Positions 46,470 to 57,400 of a stretch of 57,400 bases of DNA are shown in pieces. This stretch comes from Gnetum montanum (Eukaryota; Streptophyta; Gnetopsida; Gnetales; Gnetaceae), in contig MNCI01005810.1 in the NCBI GenBank assembly GCA_015680685.1, forward strand, positions 1,205,615-1,263,014. Reading direction: 5' to 3'. The notes below the pieces were generated by a model that saw only the letters and a list, made by a program, of their open reading frames with translations, was not told the origin of the DNA and ran no database searches. Each line of letters begins with the position of its first letter. The first letter of the stretch is position 1. Made by a program: the position numbers and the translations under genes.

Positions 46470-47295
46470 TGATGGGACGCGATATCGCATGGCCTGCGAT
46501 ATTGCATATGCGATATCGCGTCCACCGTAATATCGCAGTCTACCGCAATGTCTATGAATAAGAAGCAGCTCTTCCTTGTTTCATACATAAAAATGATAGA
46601 GTTAGATTATAGCTAGACTCTGGAAGTTTGATCCCTACAAAGTTAGATTATTTTCCCATGTATGCTCGCAGTGTGGTGAATGCAATTGTACAACATCCTT
46701 TATTCGAGTGTGACATACTTTGAAACGCACATGACCAGCAATAAAGATTGAGATTACTTCATCATTTCTACATTCAATTTATTTATTTATTTATTTAATT
46801 TTTATTTCCCACTTTCCTAATTAGTCTCTCTCACCCTTAAACTCATGTTAGAATGCGGAATGAGTGCGACTTGATTACGAGCATTTAAGTGTGACTACTT
46901 GGTAACCCAGTGGCATACCTAGGATCTACGCTTGGTAATCCTAGTGGTAGTTGTGCATGAGGTCCAAGATGTGTATGAATAATCAATGAATGGATGCTCA
47001 TCACACTTAGGCTAGATTAGATTCTCTTACCCTTTCTCCCCTAGCTTAGCTTAGTTAATATTATCTTCGATTGCTTCATGAGTAACATTAGATTAGGAAC
47101 ACATCATACACCTCACTCTAGACTAAACCATACGTGAAAAATATGACACTAGTCTAGGTGGGAAGATAGTGAACTATGACCTAAGAATAATTGTCTAGGT
47201 TCCACAACTAGTCCATTTGCGGAGTTCGACCGGATCGCACGTGAAAACACTCGTATTCATATGGTTGAGTATAGGGGGTACCTCACCACTCATCA
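46470..47295 (+). repeat. Solo LTR of a related family inside copy C
   Basis: 826 bases starting TGATGGGACGCG and ending CCACTCATCA, flanked by the exact 5-base duplication GCAAT (46465-46469 and 47296-47300). Removing it restores alignment with copy B. The end GGGGTACCTCACCACTCATCA-like phrase and internal TTGGTAACCCAGTGG match the reverse complement of the A/B/C LTRs, so it is a relative in opposite orientation. The U3 start carries GCGATATCGC palindromes. A solo LTR arises by recombination between the two LTRs of a full element. Confidence 0.85.
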
Positions 47296-47300
47296 GCAAT

Positions 47301-47660
47301 GCATGGAACTCAATTTTTCTTGATTTTTTTGAATGCATTTTCCTAGAAAATATCCAAGGAAAGATCTATGATGCTCATTTGCACATCAACAATGCTCAAC
47401 CAAATGCAACCCATAATAATTGGAAAGTTCCCCTTGCAATTATCAACTTTGATTATCAAGAAATTGTTAAGATATGACCACCCACAAATAGTGGTCATAA
47501 TGTCCTTCACTAGTCCCAAGAGAATAGTGATGAACTGATCTACCAATTCTAAATAGAAATTACTCTTCTTAAGAGGGGGTAGGTGGCAAGCATTGTACAT
47601 TTAATGAAAAATCATATTAACACCAAAACCTAAATTGAGAAGCACCTTGCATGGCTCATT
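47301..47660 (-). pseudogene. Protease of copy C
   Basis: Minus-strand frame 47343-47600 (LVDQFITILLGLVKDI, FPIIMG) matches the protease of copy B. Just upstream of that frame the active-site loop reads LLNLGFGVNMI where B has LLDLGSGVNLI, so the catalytic Asp is replaced by Asn. A stop follows. The enzyme is dead. Confidence 0.68.
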
Positions 47661-50208
47661 TCATACAATTTGCAAGTAGATGAGCAGACTTCCAAGATCA
47701 ATTATTTTCCTAAGAAGGTTACCAACCTTAATCTAATTAGATATAGCATGGGTTAACATGATAGTGTAGATGTTCGATGATGTTTGGTTTGAGGGGCTCT
47801 TGAAAGGAATGGATGTACAGGATGAAGGAGATATAGGATGACCAACCACATAAGTAGGTGAGGGCTTAGTAGGGCTATTGGTTCAAAAGAATGGTATTTT
47901 ATGGGATCAAGGTTCTGAACCACTTAGCTGAGAAGTCAACTGTAAGTTAACCACCCTAGCAGTGTTCCGTTGCTATGGCTGTGTGAGAATTTCACCTTAC
48001 ATAGATGGAAAAGATGATAATTAGGTTGAGGATGGAGGAGCATGTCCTAAAGGATGAGGAGGATAATAACGATATAGTGATTTCCCTCTAGGGTATGGAG
48101 AATGAGTTTGGTAATACTCTAGAGGATAGTAGTGATCCTAAAAAGAATTATGATTAGAAGAGTCACATGTAGACATGGGTTGCTAAACATAGTACCCATA
48201 TGAATCTGGTTTCCTGTAAGGGTACTACTACCTTGGTGGTGGCATCCCCCAAGACTATGGATACTGCCACTAATGGTACTACTCGTATGATTGTGGTAGA
48301 GCTCCACTTGGATAATAATCTTATTGTTGTTGGTGGAATTGCCTTATGTTGCCTTCAGGATAAGACAACATTTTGGGTGCTTGCCTTTGTGCTAGTCTAA
48401 GATTCAAAGCATACATCCTAGATTCCTATAAGTGTGATACAATAGGAAAACATCCCTTGGGATATTTATATTGGAAAATGTCACACCAACCATCATCATC
48501 TAATTTTGACTTCACAACTTATTCTACTATTGTAGCCTTACCCTTATCCTTTTAGTAGGCACATTCAGTTTCTTTTCTTCTTCTATAGTCATGATCACTA
48601 CCTTGTTCTTTAGATTCTTTTGCAATTTTTAAAGTAGTTTGAAATTTTTTATCAAAATATTTCCACATTTTATTAACCTTAGCAAAAATTTCAAACATAA
48701 ATTTTTGAATTGGAAAGGCTTTTCATTACACTACTTCATCAAGTAGTGCCTCCTCTTCACTATCATAGAATCAAACCTACCCTTTTTTTGATGAAATGAT
48801 CCCAATTATACTCCTCAGCACTTTTTCATTTTCTCAACTAAACTTATTCCTTTAGAAACTACTCATTAAACCTTTGAATCTAATGAGCTCTTATTTCTGA
48901 CAATATCCCTTAGGCATATATCCCAAGATTCCTCCTTATTTTGGATCAAAGACTATCTATGATATGGTGAAGTTTCTCCCTTTAAGAATAACCATAGCTA
49001 GGACATTTGTGCAAAAGGGAATAATACCTATCCATTGGTGCATCTAAGGGTCCATATGTTCCTTGTCACCAACCTTGAATTTTCTTTCTTAAATATGATA
49101 CTTTGAAGTATATCTAATATTTATCATTGAATAGCTCAAGCATCATACTCCATCTATGAATTGATTCAGGCTCAAAGAAGTGGTACCAACTTTCTACTTC
49201 TTTTATGAGTATCTTAGGGAATAGCTTAAGTTTCTACCAATTATTTTTTATATTTTATAAGGCACAAGCATCATGAAAGGCCTAAATATGAGTCTATGGA
49301 TTTGAGTTATATCCCCCCTCAAATTCGGGGATATTATTCATATTTAATTGCTTGATTCTTCTATGTTTCACATGCCTGGTTGAAATCCTAACTACCTTTG
49401 CAATGTTTAGCATTCTTAAAATTGCTAGTAGGGGCTCATCATCATCATGATTTAGGTTACTCCTATGATGTTCCTTGCTACCCATTAATTCATGGTGGGG
49501 CCTACAATCATTGTCCTGAAGTTCAGCTCCATCACAATCTCATCCCCTATGGTTTCAATCAAAGTTAGAGGAGAAATAAGAAGATGTAGATGAAGAGGGT
49601 GAAGAGGGAGGAGGACTATCATGATCACAATTTCTAACATATCCTCTCTACTTGTCATGGCCATAATTATCAAGTTTTCTATCATCATGGTGGTTGCTAG
49701 AGCCTCTACCTTAATTCCCACTTTTGCCTAAACCTAGATTGTTCATAATGGACTATAGATTTGGGCTCAAGCCCCCGTCACCAAAGTCAAGGGATGGAAA
49801 ACCTTCATGTTGATAACTCCCAATGGGAGGATCTTCATTATCATCTTGGTTTAATAGGAAAAAAAATCTAGTGAACTATTTCCCCTTCATAGCTTCCTAG
49901 CGGTTCTCATGATGCCAATCTCATTTTCATTGTATTTCACAGTAATCTCGATAGTCATGGTCCTACATAACATATTCATCATAGAGGTCCTAGATGCCTA
50001 ACCTCCTAAGAGTTTTGAGTAGAAACCCAAGAACAGATTGATTAGAAGGTAATACAATGTTTCCCTCCATATCTTTCCATCACAATTGCTCATCCTGATG
50101 TTGAATGAAGGTGAAATTAAGTACTAAATCATCAGGATGAGTGTATACCACTTTGAATTCTTGGGGTACTAGTGGTTTTGAATCATCATGCCTATAAGAA
50201 GAAGACAT
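47661..50208 (-). pseudogene. gag of copy C
   Basis: Starts at the ATG ending at 50208 (MSSSYRHDD), with an in-frame stop just upstream. Order as in copy B: VVYTHPDDLVLNFTF and NIVLP (49990-50160), an Arg/Asp/Ser-rich stretch (49500-49720), the capsid-like core with NMNNIPEFEGGYNSNP (49294-49340) and AESW-like helices, then the CDIFQYKYPKGC motif (about 48440-48490) and a Pro/Tyr-rich tail. The Cys/Pro-Lys-Gly-Cys motif is shared with copy B. Many stops. Confidence 0.66.
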
Positions 50209-50348
50209 TTTATATTAGAGAAAAAATTATTATGCTTAAATTATCATTATAATTATTTTTTTCAAATGATTGTGACCTTAGGAATCATTCCAATGATCTT
50301 AAATAATATTCACTAAGTCCTAGATAGTGCACATATCAAACTATAAGT

Positions 50349-50365
50349 CCTTGGCAATGGTGCCA
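50349..50365 (-). other. Primer-binding site of copy C
   Basis: On the minus strand TGGCACCATTGCCAAGG, one base after the 5' LTR; a drifted version of the tRNA-Asp site of copy B. Confidence 0.65.
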
Positions 50366-50366
50366 A

Positions 50367-51272
50367 TGATGAGTGGCGAGTAGACCCTACACCCAACCAT
50401 ACAAATCACTAAGTTTTCATGCATGATCCAACTAAATTTCATGGGCTTATAGCCTTCTAAGTACACTGGTCTCTAGGAAGTAAAACTAACCACTACAATC
50501 ATTGTCTTCCCACTTATACTTGTGAAATACAAAGGTATGGTTAAGTGCAACCAAGTCATATTATTTTTATCATTTTTATGTTTTATGTTTTAAGTCACCT
50601 AAGGATAAATAATAATGAATAAAATAAAACAAAATAATTAAATTTCTAATTTAATCTAACTAGTTACACCTAACTATTCCTAACATAATCATCTATTCCC
50701 ACTTGTCGTACACATCCTAAACACGTTTAACGCTACTTGGTTACCAAACGTTAAGCATTACTAGGATTACCAAGCACCAAGTATATGCTTGAAGTGATCA
50801 TACTTATGTGCTTAATTAATCACTATTTAATTTAGCTTACTTGATTACTTAATTAATTAAATCATTAAAGAAAACTGCATAAAACATTAAATGCATAAAT
50901 AAACAATTAATATATTTCAAAGTGCTGCAAGGTTTATAAGAAATCTCATCTTTATTGCAGCACACACTACCATGCTTAGGTACAACACTACTCGAATAAA
51001 GATCCATACACTCTTTGACTCCTGCTATAGGTACTTAGAAAAATATTCTAAGTTTCAAGTAACAAAACTGCAAGAGCTCTGCTACAACTCCAAAAAATAT
51101 GTAATAAACATAGTGCGTGAGCATGTATTTATAGGGGAAAATAAACATTACATCAATGAGGCCATGTCAATGGATCAAATCCCATGTCAATGCAACTACG
51201 TTGATAGGGTCACATTGATAAGCTCAAATCAACAAGGCCTCGTCGATGTAATCCATAAAACGTGACTCATCA
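50367..51272 (-). repeat. 5' LTR of copy C
   Basis: 906 bases, TGATGAGTGGCG to GACTCATCA on the plus strand, matching 34626-35258 plus the part missing there. On the minus strand the TATA box TATAAATA lies at about 51127-51134, downstream of the word array at 51155-51245. Confidence 0.88.
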
Positions 51273-51960
51273 AGTATCCTCCTTCACATAGTAATTGATA
51301 ATGAACTTTGATACAAGGAATGAACTCATCAAATTCTTTTATTAGTAGCAAATAATTCAATCATTCTCCTCTCCATATTACCCATAATCTAATAGCCAAG
51401 TTGAGTCAACCAATAAATCCTTCATCTATTTGTTCAAAATCATGGTTGATAAATTCCAATGCAATTGGCATACTCAATTATCCCATTCTCTTTACATCTA
51501 CCAACCTATCTTTCATAATGAAATTGTTTGAATCTCATTCATGCTTAACTATGGATCAGAAGCTATATTGTTAATAAAGCTAGATGTGCATTTTCTTTGT
51601 GCAATGTTAAAAAATTGGACATTGAATGAGGAGAATGATAGCCTACATTGTGTTGAACTTGACATACTTGAGGAAAATTGTAACCAAGTAGTAATCAATA
51701 TCCAAAATTATTAAGAAATCATGTACCATTATCATGACAAACATGTTAGACTCATAGAAATTAAGAAAGGTGATCTTATCATTAGGAACTTTCCTAATGC
51801 CAAGATAACCAAGTTCTTACTAAACTAGCAAGGCCTCTCCATCATCATCTAAAGCCTTGGCAACAAAGCATATTATTTAGCTAATTCATATGAAAATCAA
51901 TACTTAGACCCAATGAACAATATGCATCTTAAATGATACTATATTTGATGTCAAATTTTC
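51273..51960 (+). pseudogene. C-terminal half of Tat integrase
   Basis: Continues the integrase interrupted at 34625. Read through stops: FSSPYYP then NSQVESTNKSF (about 51365-51420), the region around the third catalytic residue with the Glu of QVES preserved; FMLNYGSEAILLIKL (51530-51580), the Tat phrase usually LxYGTEAVLP; LEENCNQ; YHDKHVRLIEIKKGDLIIRNF (51735-51795), the Tat C-terminal domain; and NKAYYLANSYENQYLDPMNN (51850-51915). Together with 34110-34625 it shows one integrase gene split by copy C. Confidence 0.78.
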
Positions 51961-52234
51961 TTCAAAAAAATCAATCATCATCAAATTTTCTATAATCATC
52001 TCATCTACATTTTATTGCACTATTTTTTATCTCCTACCTATTTCTATTTTCCTCTCTTTATCTCTTTTCTTTTATGCTACATGTTCTCTTTCTTTTACTT
52101 GATTTTTTGTATCCACTCTAATCTCCTCTTATCATATTCTACTAATATTTCTTATTACAACACACTAAGGTAAGGATATTTATTAATGACCTACCTCATG
52201 TAGTGCTTAATAAGTGTCCAACCATTTTTAACTC
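51961..52234. other. 3' region of the Tat element, no gene
   Basis: T/C-rich sequence directly after the integrase remnant. No LTR boundary of the Tat element could be recognised. Confidence 0.4.
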
Positions 52235-52760
52235 CATGTGAGGGTATGTTGAGTTTGAGTGAGATAATCAGAAATTAATTTATAAAATATTAGTAATCAT
52301 TAGAGCATGAGATTTAGCCATGCCCTCTATCTACAACATAGCCCCTTGTCTTGGTGTATAGGCAATGTCCATCATTTCTTTTCCAAGTTTTATTATTTTT
52401 TTCTTATTTTTTAAGCCTATATTTCATCTCCTCACTTTCACTTTTCTATTAGTCCTTCTAACTCCCTTTCCTTTCATTAGCACATTTAGTAACAATTGAG
52501 CAACTTGTTCTACTCTAATAAGGATGTGTTGAGGGCATGAGTGGAATAGGGTGTGAATATAAAAAATGACATCCTTTTAATCATCTTAAATATAGGATTT
52601 ATCCATTCCCCTTTCTCTTGTGTATTACCATCCCCATGACTAGTGTATAGGCAATATTCTAATATTCTTCCCTTCTTTCTTTTTGTTTTTCCCACTTTTG
52701 TCTTTTGTATGTACATGAATTTAGTATCTAATATCTTCTTGATGAGCCCTATTTTTATAC
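52235..52760. repeat. Two diverged tandem units of about 0.28 kb
   Basis: The unit starting near 52240 (GTATGTTGAG ... CCATGCCCTCT ... GTGTATAGGCAATG) recurs near 52527 (GATGTGTTGAG ... CCATTCCCCTTTC ... GTGTATAGGCAATA). Tandem repeats downstream of integrase are common in Tat/Ogre-type elements, which fits the position. Confidence 0.45.
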
Positions 52761-54510
52761 CTCAATAGCATCTATCAAGAGGAGGTAATGTTGTACCTAC
52801 TTTTTTATCACTTCTTTAGTTCATTTCAAATCAAAACTAAGTGTGGTTTCAACATTGTTCCATGAGGATTTTATCATCAATCAAAATGCACATTCTTAGC
52901 TTGTAGAGGCCATAAAAATTCATTTGGTTTGATAATTCAACTTATGAACATAATTTTTCATGATTCCCAAAAAACTCCAAAAATAAAAATTTTCTAAATA
53001 TTGGACTTGCAATGGGTCAAAAGTTTTTTCTCTTAGAGCTATCAAAAATTTTGCATCCTTCAAAACCCAAAATGATACATTTTAAGCTTCCTAAGATTTA
53101 TTTAAATGATACAAATGATACATTCAAAGGTTCAATTCCACTCTCTAAATACATTCAAATATTTTTTTCTTTTTTCAATTTTATCACACTTACATTTTTC
53201 TCCCATCAACTATAGTTTGGCCCTACTTAGGAGGTGAACACTTTAGCATTCATCAATAAAGCATTTTCATTATTTGGGAATGGATTTTGGAATTTTCCCC
53301 TTTATTGTAGCTTCTTATCTTCATAATTTATTGTCTATTTATTCATGTTTGATACTTCGTTTTTATTCCATCTATGACATCTCATTCTATACTTAGTTAA
53401 ATTTTTTGTATTTTTATACTTAGTTTTTTTTTCACATAAAAATCTTAAATTTTTTAAAAATGGATTAGATATCCTTCTCTCTACATAATAATGATATTAT
53501 TTTAATATCCTTAATCCTTTTATTCAGCTTTTATTTCATCATTTATACTCCATTCTATACTTCGTTTATTTTTCCATAATTCATAGTTAGTCATTTTTCT
53601 ACTAATTTTAAACTTAGTTATTTTTAATAATATAAAACTCTATTTTTACATCATTCTTTTGATGTTCCTTTTTTATGTATGATAGGATAAGTTTGTATTT
53701 TATTGGAGGTTTTGTGATCCTTCATTTCATTATCATTGATATATCAAGGATTATATTAATTTGAAGACCATTTGCGGTCATGCACTAAATTTTTCCAACA
53801 CTTATTTCATGGAGGTGTCCTTATAGGAATAAAAAAAATATTTCTATAGGAACACTCAATATCATCAAATTTTCCAATCCAAGTCATTTATATATAGGTT
53901 TAGCAAGATTAGGAAACTCCCATCTTCCTAGGATATCCTTTCTTTCTTCCACAAAAGGATCGGAAGATCATCAAACATCTTTGTATAGTTAGTCCAAAAT
54001 CATTGAAATGTATAATGTTTCATGACTATAGGATCTATATATTTTTATTTGAATACTAGATTTGACATTGTACCCTTAAGTAGGAAAATGTCAATTCAAA
54101 AAGTAGCTTCCACATGGAATTGGTGCTCTTAAGTGGTACCACAAAAAAAGAATAGTAGTTTTGGTTTTACTTATGAGAGGCTTTCCATGAGTTAGAGTAG
54201 CACTAAGAAATTTCTCTAAGTAATCCCTCATTTTTAGTACCTTTTGGATGTAGTAGAATATCAAGAAAAAGATGAACAAGACCAATAGAGTACTCTTGCC
54301 TAGTCGGTAAAGCTCTAATAATACTAAATAGAAAATGATAAATACAAATGTGTGCACTTTGGCCTTCCACAACAAAATCCCTAGTAGGATAAAATAAATT
54401 AGAAACCTTCACAAAAAACTTAGAAATATAGAATATAATTCTAGCATCATATATTACATAGCCCACTAGATTCACTTCTAAGAGAGCAAAGCAACATACA
54501 TACTAAAGAG
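52761..54510. other. AT-rich stretch without recognisable gene
   Basis: No sustained frame. CATTCTATACTTAGTTA-like phrases recur at about 53385 and 53555, a weak internal repeat. The minus-strand frames at 54091-54475 are Phe/Leu/Ile-rich and resemble nothing known. Confidence 0.4.
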
Positions 54511-54665
54511 AGGGGTGTTGGAATCCAAAATAAGTGAAACATAAATACACTCAAAGATTTATAGAAGTTTATAATTTGATATTACTTAGTATAATTGAGC
54601 TTGTAACTTGGAGTTAAAAAGCTAAGACCTATACCACTAGGCTAACACCACATTATTCCATATAT
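54511..54665 (-). mobile_element. Possible tRNA-derived SINE fragment
   Basis: On the minus strand TGTTAGCCTAGTGGTATAGG at about 54630-54650 contains TAGCCTAGTGG, an exact match to the RNA polymerase III A-box pattern TRGCNNAGYNGG. A weak B-box-like stretch would lie near 54600 (CCAAGTTACAAG) but does not match well. No target duplication identified. Confidence 0.3.
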
Positions 54666-55085
54666 ACTAAAGAGAAAAAAATCTTTATAAAAATAAGATA
54701 ATATGTCCTACATAGTAAGATGTAAGGTAGGAAAAGGCTAGGGGTGGGTCTAACATAAATTCATAGGCATAGTCATTCCAATCCCAGACATGTTCCTTTC
54801 AAATTATTTTTTTATTATCCTCCTCATTATAGCCTTCTTGAAATTAATAGCAATTTGTTAGTAGACATTCTATCTCTTTACCATAGTAGTCCAATGCATA
54901 GTCAATACTATAGCCCTAATCATGGCTATCAAAGAGTGGAAACCAAAAACCAAATGAAATACTAGTTATAAAGTAAATTCCATATTGTTTCAAAATTAGT
55001 CTAACTCTATATCTCTCTAGCACGAACTATATATCCCATAGAGATCTTACTGATGTAGGTTGGTGATAGTGGAATGTGATCATTA
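54666..55085. other. AT-rich stretch, nothing recognised
   Basis: No coding frame, repeat array or element border is visible. Confidence 0.4.
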
Positions 55086-55880
55086 CATGGCGGGTACACG
55101 TATTATAGTTTAGTTTATATAAGGGTTACATCATATAGTTTATATAAGGTGTAGCATGTTAGATTTTTTTTCAAAGAGATAGTAGTTAGAATTGGTAGAC
55201 ATAACTTAGTAGAATAGTTCTAATTTTATTTGTGCTTTTTCATGCATAGGTTATTTGTTCAATTTGGGGATTTGTTTGGGGGATGTCGATGTTACGTTGG
55301 TGTTATTATAAAATATATATATCATATTTTTTTTTAAAGAAAGATAGTAGCTAGAACCATTAGAATTTATTTATGTTTTTCTATTATATGAGAAGTACTC
55401 ATATTATAGTTTAGTTTATATGAAGGATACATAGTGTATTTTATATAGGGCATAGCATGTTGGGCTTTTGTTTTTTGTTTTTTGTTTAAAGAAAGAGTAA
55501 TTAGAATGAGTAGGCATAGGTTTTTTACAATAGTTGTAATTTTATTTATGTTTTTTTATTCATGGGTTATTTGTTCAATTTATGTAATTTTTTTGGCGAT
55601 GTGGGTATTGTGTTAGTAATGTTATAAGGGGTATACATTGTAGTATAAATTTGATAGCATCTTAGATTCTTTTTCCAAAAGATAGGTAGTAACTAGGACT
55701 ACTAGAATTTATCTGTATTTTTTGAGTAATGGGTTATTTGTCTAAGTTATGGATTTTTATGAGGAAAAATGGGTCTTCCTTGGTGTTATTATAAGGGATA
55801 TACTGTAGTTTATAAATGTCATAACATGAAAAAATTTTAGTATTTATTTAAGAGAGATAATATATAGCATGTGTTTTCTA
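55086..55880. repeat. Degenerate tandem repeats with about 300-base period
   Basis: TATTATAGTTTAGTTTATAT recurs at about 55110 and 55411. A half-unit containing AAAGATAG, TAGTAGCTAG and GGGTTATTTGTTCAATT recurs about every 150-200 bases up to 55870. No coding potential. Confidence 0.5.
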
Positions 55881-56374
55881 TGTGAAGTGTTTTATTATGT
55901 GTCAAATCATAAGTTTGAGATTGCATGTTAACTAATATATATAGGTTTATAAAAGTTTCTATTATTATTTGTAGTTTTAATTTTGTAGAATGGCTAGGAA
56001 TGATTTTAGTACTTTTGAATTGACAACATTTTTGGGTATTTTATACTTTCATTTTCATTTAAGAATTATTCTATTGATTTAAGGATTATGAGTTCAAAAT
56101 TGTGTGAGGGGTTTTGCATACATTGTAATGTTAGAAGTTTGGATGTAGAAGTTTGTTTAGTGATTAGTTTAGGTGATTTTACTTAGTAATGGTATGGGTA
56201 TTGTATGATATTTTATATATGAAAGATAGAATAAGGCACTATTGCTACCTTCACCATGAAGTATTTATTCTTTTCTTTTTCTTTTCACTATTTTTGTTCT
56301 TATTATGTTCTCATCTACCTCTTCTCTGCAATTGATTTCATTATTTTTTATAATTTTTTAGTTCATGATATCTA

Positions 56375-57015
56375 TGTGTGTACACACATATGTCTCATCT
56401 CAACTACTACCTTTAAGATATGATCGAGCTAAAAAGTTTAGAATAATGTGTATGTGTGTGTGTTTGTGTATGTGTGCATGCATGCATGCACATGTTTCAT
56501 CTCAAGTGTTAACATTAAGCTATGATAGCATTTACAAGTATATAATTGTGTGTGTGCGTGCATGCGTGTGTGATATCTCAAGTGTTACCTTTAAGCTATG
56601 ATAGAATTAAAAAGTATAGAATATAACTATAGATTTTCATGTATAAGAAAGGGAAGACAAGCAGGGTATTGATGTTTCATGTATAAGAAAGTACTGCTTT
56701 TAAGCTATAAAAATTTAAAAGTGTATAATAAAACTACTAATTTTCATGTATGAGACCATACAAAAAGTGAAAAGTATAGAATATAGCTATCAATTTTTAT
56801 ATATAAGAGCATATAGAAATTCTAGATGAGAGGTGTATGTCTTATCTCAAGTGTTGCCTTTAAGCTTTGATATAATTGAAAAGTATAAAATGCAACTACC
56901 AATTTTCATTTATAAGAGAGGATGAGGGAGTGTTGGTGTTTCATCTCAAGTATTATTTTTAAGCTATGCTAGAATTGAAAACTGTCGAATATAGTTACCA
57001 ATTTTTATGTATAAC
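56375..57015. repeat. Degenerate minisatellite, about seven units of 75-105 bases
   Basis: Each unit has the frame TCATCTCAAGTGTTACC-TTTAAGCTATGATAGAATT-AAAAGTATAGAATATAACTA-(C)AATTTTCATGTATAAGA. Units start near 56388, 56495, 56575, 56676, 56762, 56843 and 56940. TG/CATG microsatellite stretches (56446-56490, 56548-56570) sit between the first three units. The array is cut at 57016 by the next element. Confidence 0.65.
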
Positions 57016-57400
57016 TATTGTTGGCAACCGTTTGGGACGCGACCACCAACGAGTGTCCTCGAACAGGATTTAGGTGCCTGCTGGTCTCTGGCAACACCAA
57101 GGCCCAGATACCTCCAAATAAACTTAGTAGTTAATGTGAGTATGTGTGTGTGCTGTTGCGGTGTGTGGTTGTGAGAAATGTAATGATTGCGTTGTATGTG
57201 AACTACAAATGACTTACTTTAAAGAGATTCAGCCAACTTTGCCAAGTACTGTGAGTTGTTGAAAATTTCCTATTTTGTTCAACTGCCTAGTCTACGCGGT
57301 CCTTATAATACCTACTTGTAACAAATAAAATTTTGCAAAAACATTTGAGCACAACTCCGCAATCTACTCCTAATTTTCCCCAGAGAAAGAGATAGTTCCA
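57016..57400. mobile_element. End of a second copy of the inverted-end element, running off the window
   Basis: From TATTGTTGGCAACCG onward this is the reverse complement of about 45055-45435, with small differences (including an extra few bases at the tip, TATTGTTGGC against TATTGGC). Its terminus coincides with that of the first copy, which confirms 45435 as a true element end. The rest lies outside the window. Confidence 0.75.

Larger units (their letters stand above)
34626..51272 (-). mobile_element. Copy C: Ty3/gypsy retrotransposon inserted into a Tat integrase, itself carrying insertions
   Basis: LTRs at 34626-35258 (with an assembly gap) and 50367-51272 share the TG...CA ends and the family primer site. 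GGTAT before the left end and AGTAT after the right end fit a 5-base target duplication with one change. Removing the two inserts (42489-45435 plus one TSD, 46470-47295 plus one TSD) restores collinearity with copy B. The gene order is the same as in B. The element is older than B, with more stops. Three single-N gaps (35005, 37216, 41175) affect the sequence. Confidence 0.85.

Noticed and set aside
56446-56575. Cys/Val-rich frame over TG repeats
   Set aside because: The amino acid pattern comes from the TG/CATG microsatellite; no conserved start or homology.

Overview
The window is plant nuclear DNA made almost entirely of old, nested transposable elements. No intact host gene, rRNA or tRNA gene, or prokaryotic feature was found. 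The evidence is plant-type Ty3/gypsy polyproteins, LTRs bounded TG...CA, a primer-binding site complementary to plant tRNA-Asp, a plant LINE 3' end, AT-rich sequence with many stop codons, and scattered N assembly gaps. A large, repeat-dense seed-plant genome fits, but the species cannot be named from this window.

Three copies of one 13-14 kb Ty3/gypsy family (Athila/Tat-like by primer site and by an extra ORF after integrase) lie on the minus strand. Copy A (257-9128) has lost pol and shares its left LTR with another internal region running off the left edge. Copy B (17745-31172) is the most complete: LTR, PBS, gag, protease, RT, RNase H, integrase, a long non-coding spacer, a third ORF, polypurine tract, LTR. 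Copy C (34626-51272) has the same layout but carries a 2.9-kb element with short inverted ends (42489-45435) and a solo LTR of a related family (46470-47295).

On the plus strand lie remnants of an older Tat-lineage element: protease at about 9160-9843, RT/RNase H/second RNase H/integrase N-terminus at 32179-34625, and the integrase C-terminus at 51273-51960. Copy C sits inside the integrase frame, so the last two pieces were once joined. Copies A and B may lie in the same ancient element. Between A and B are a 5'-truncated LINE (10290-11320) and a decayed multi-exon gene-like region on the minus strand (11885-15620). The right end (52-57.4 kb) holds degenerate tandem repeats, a possible SINE, and the end of a second copy of the inverted-end element.

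The most interesting signal is the third ORF of the A/B/C family. It codes for a roughly 920-950-residue, mostly coiled-coil protein with no function I recognise. It appears to have its own transcription unit: upstream, on its own strand, come an array of short palindromic words like that in the LTR U3, a TATA box, a short leader exon, and a GT-AG intron whose acceptor abuts the ATG in copy B. The TATA-to-donor distance is nearly the same in all three copies (about 144-147 bases).

None of the coding regions is intact. All protein statements are reconstructions read through stops and frameshifts, and all identifications are from visual reading without database searches.
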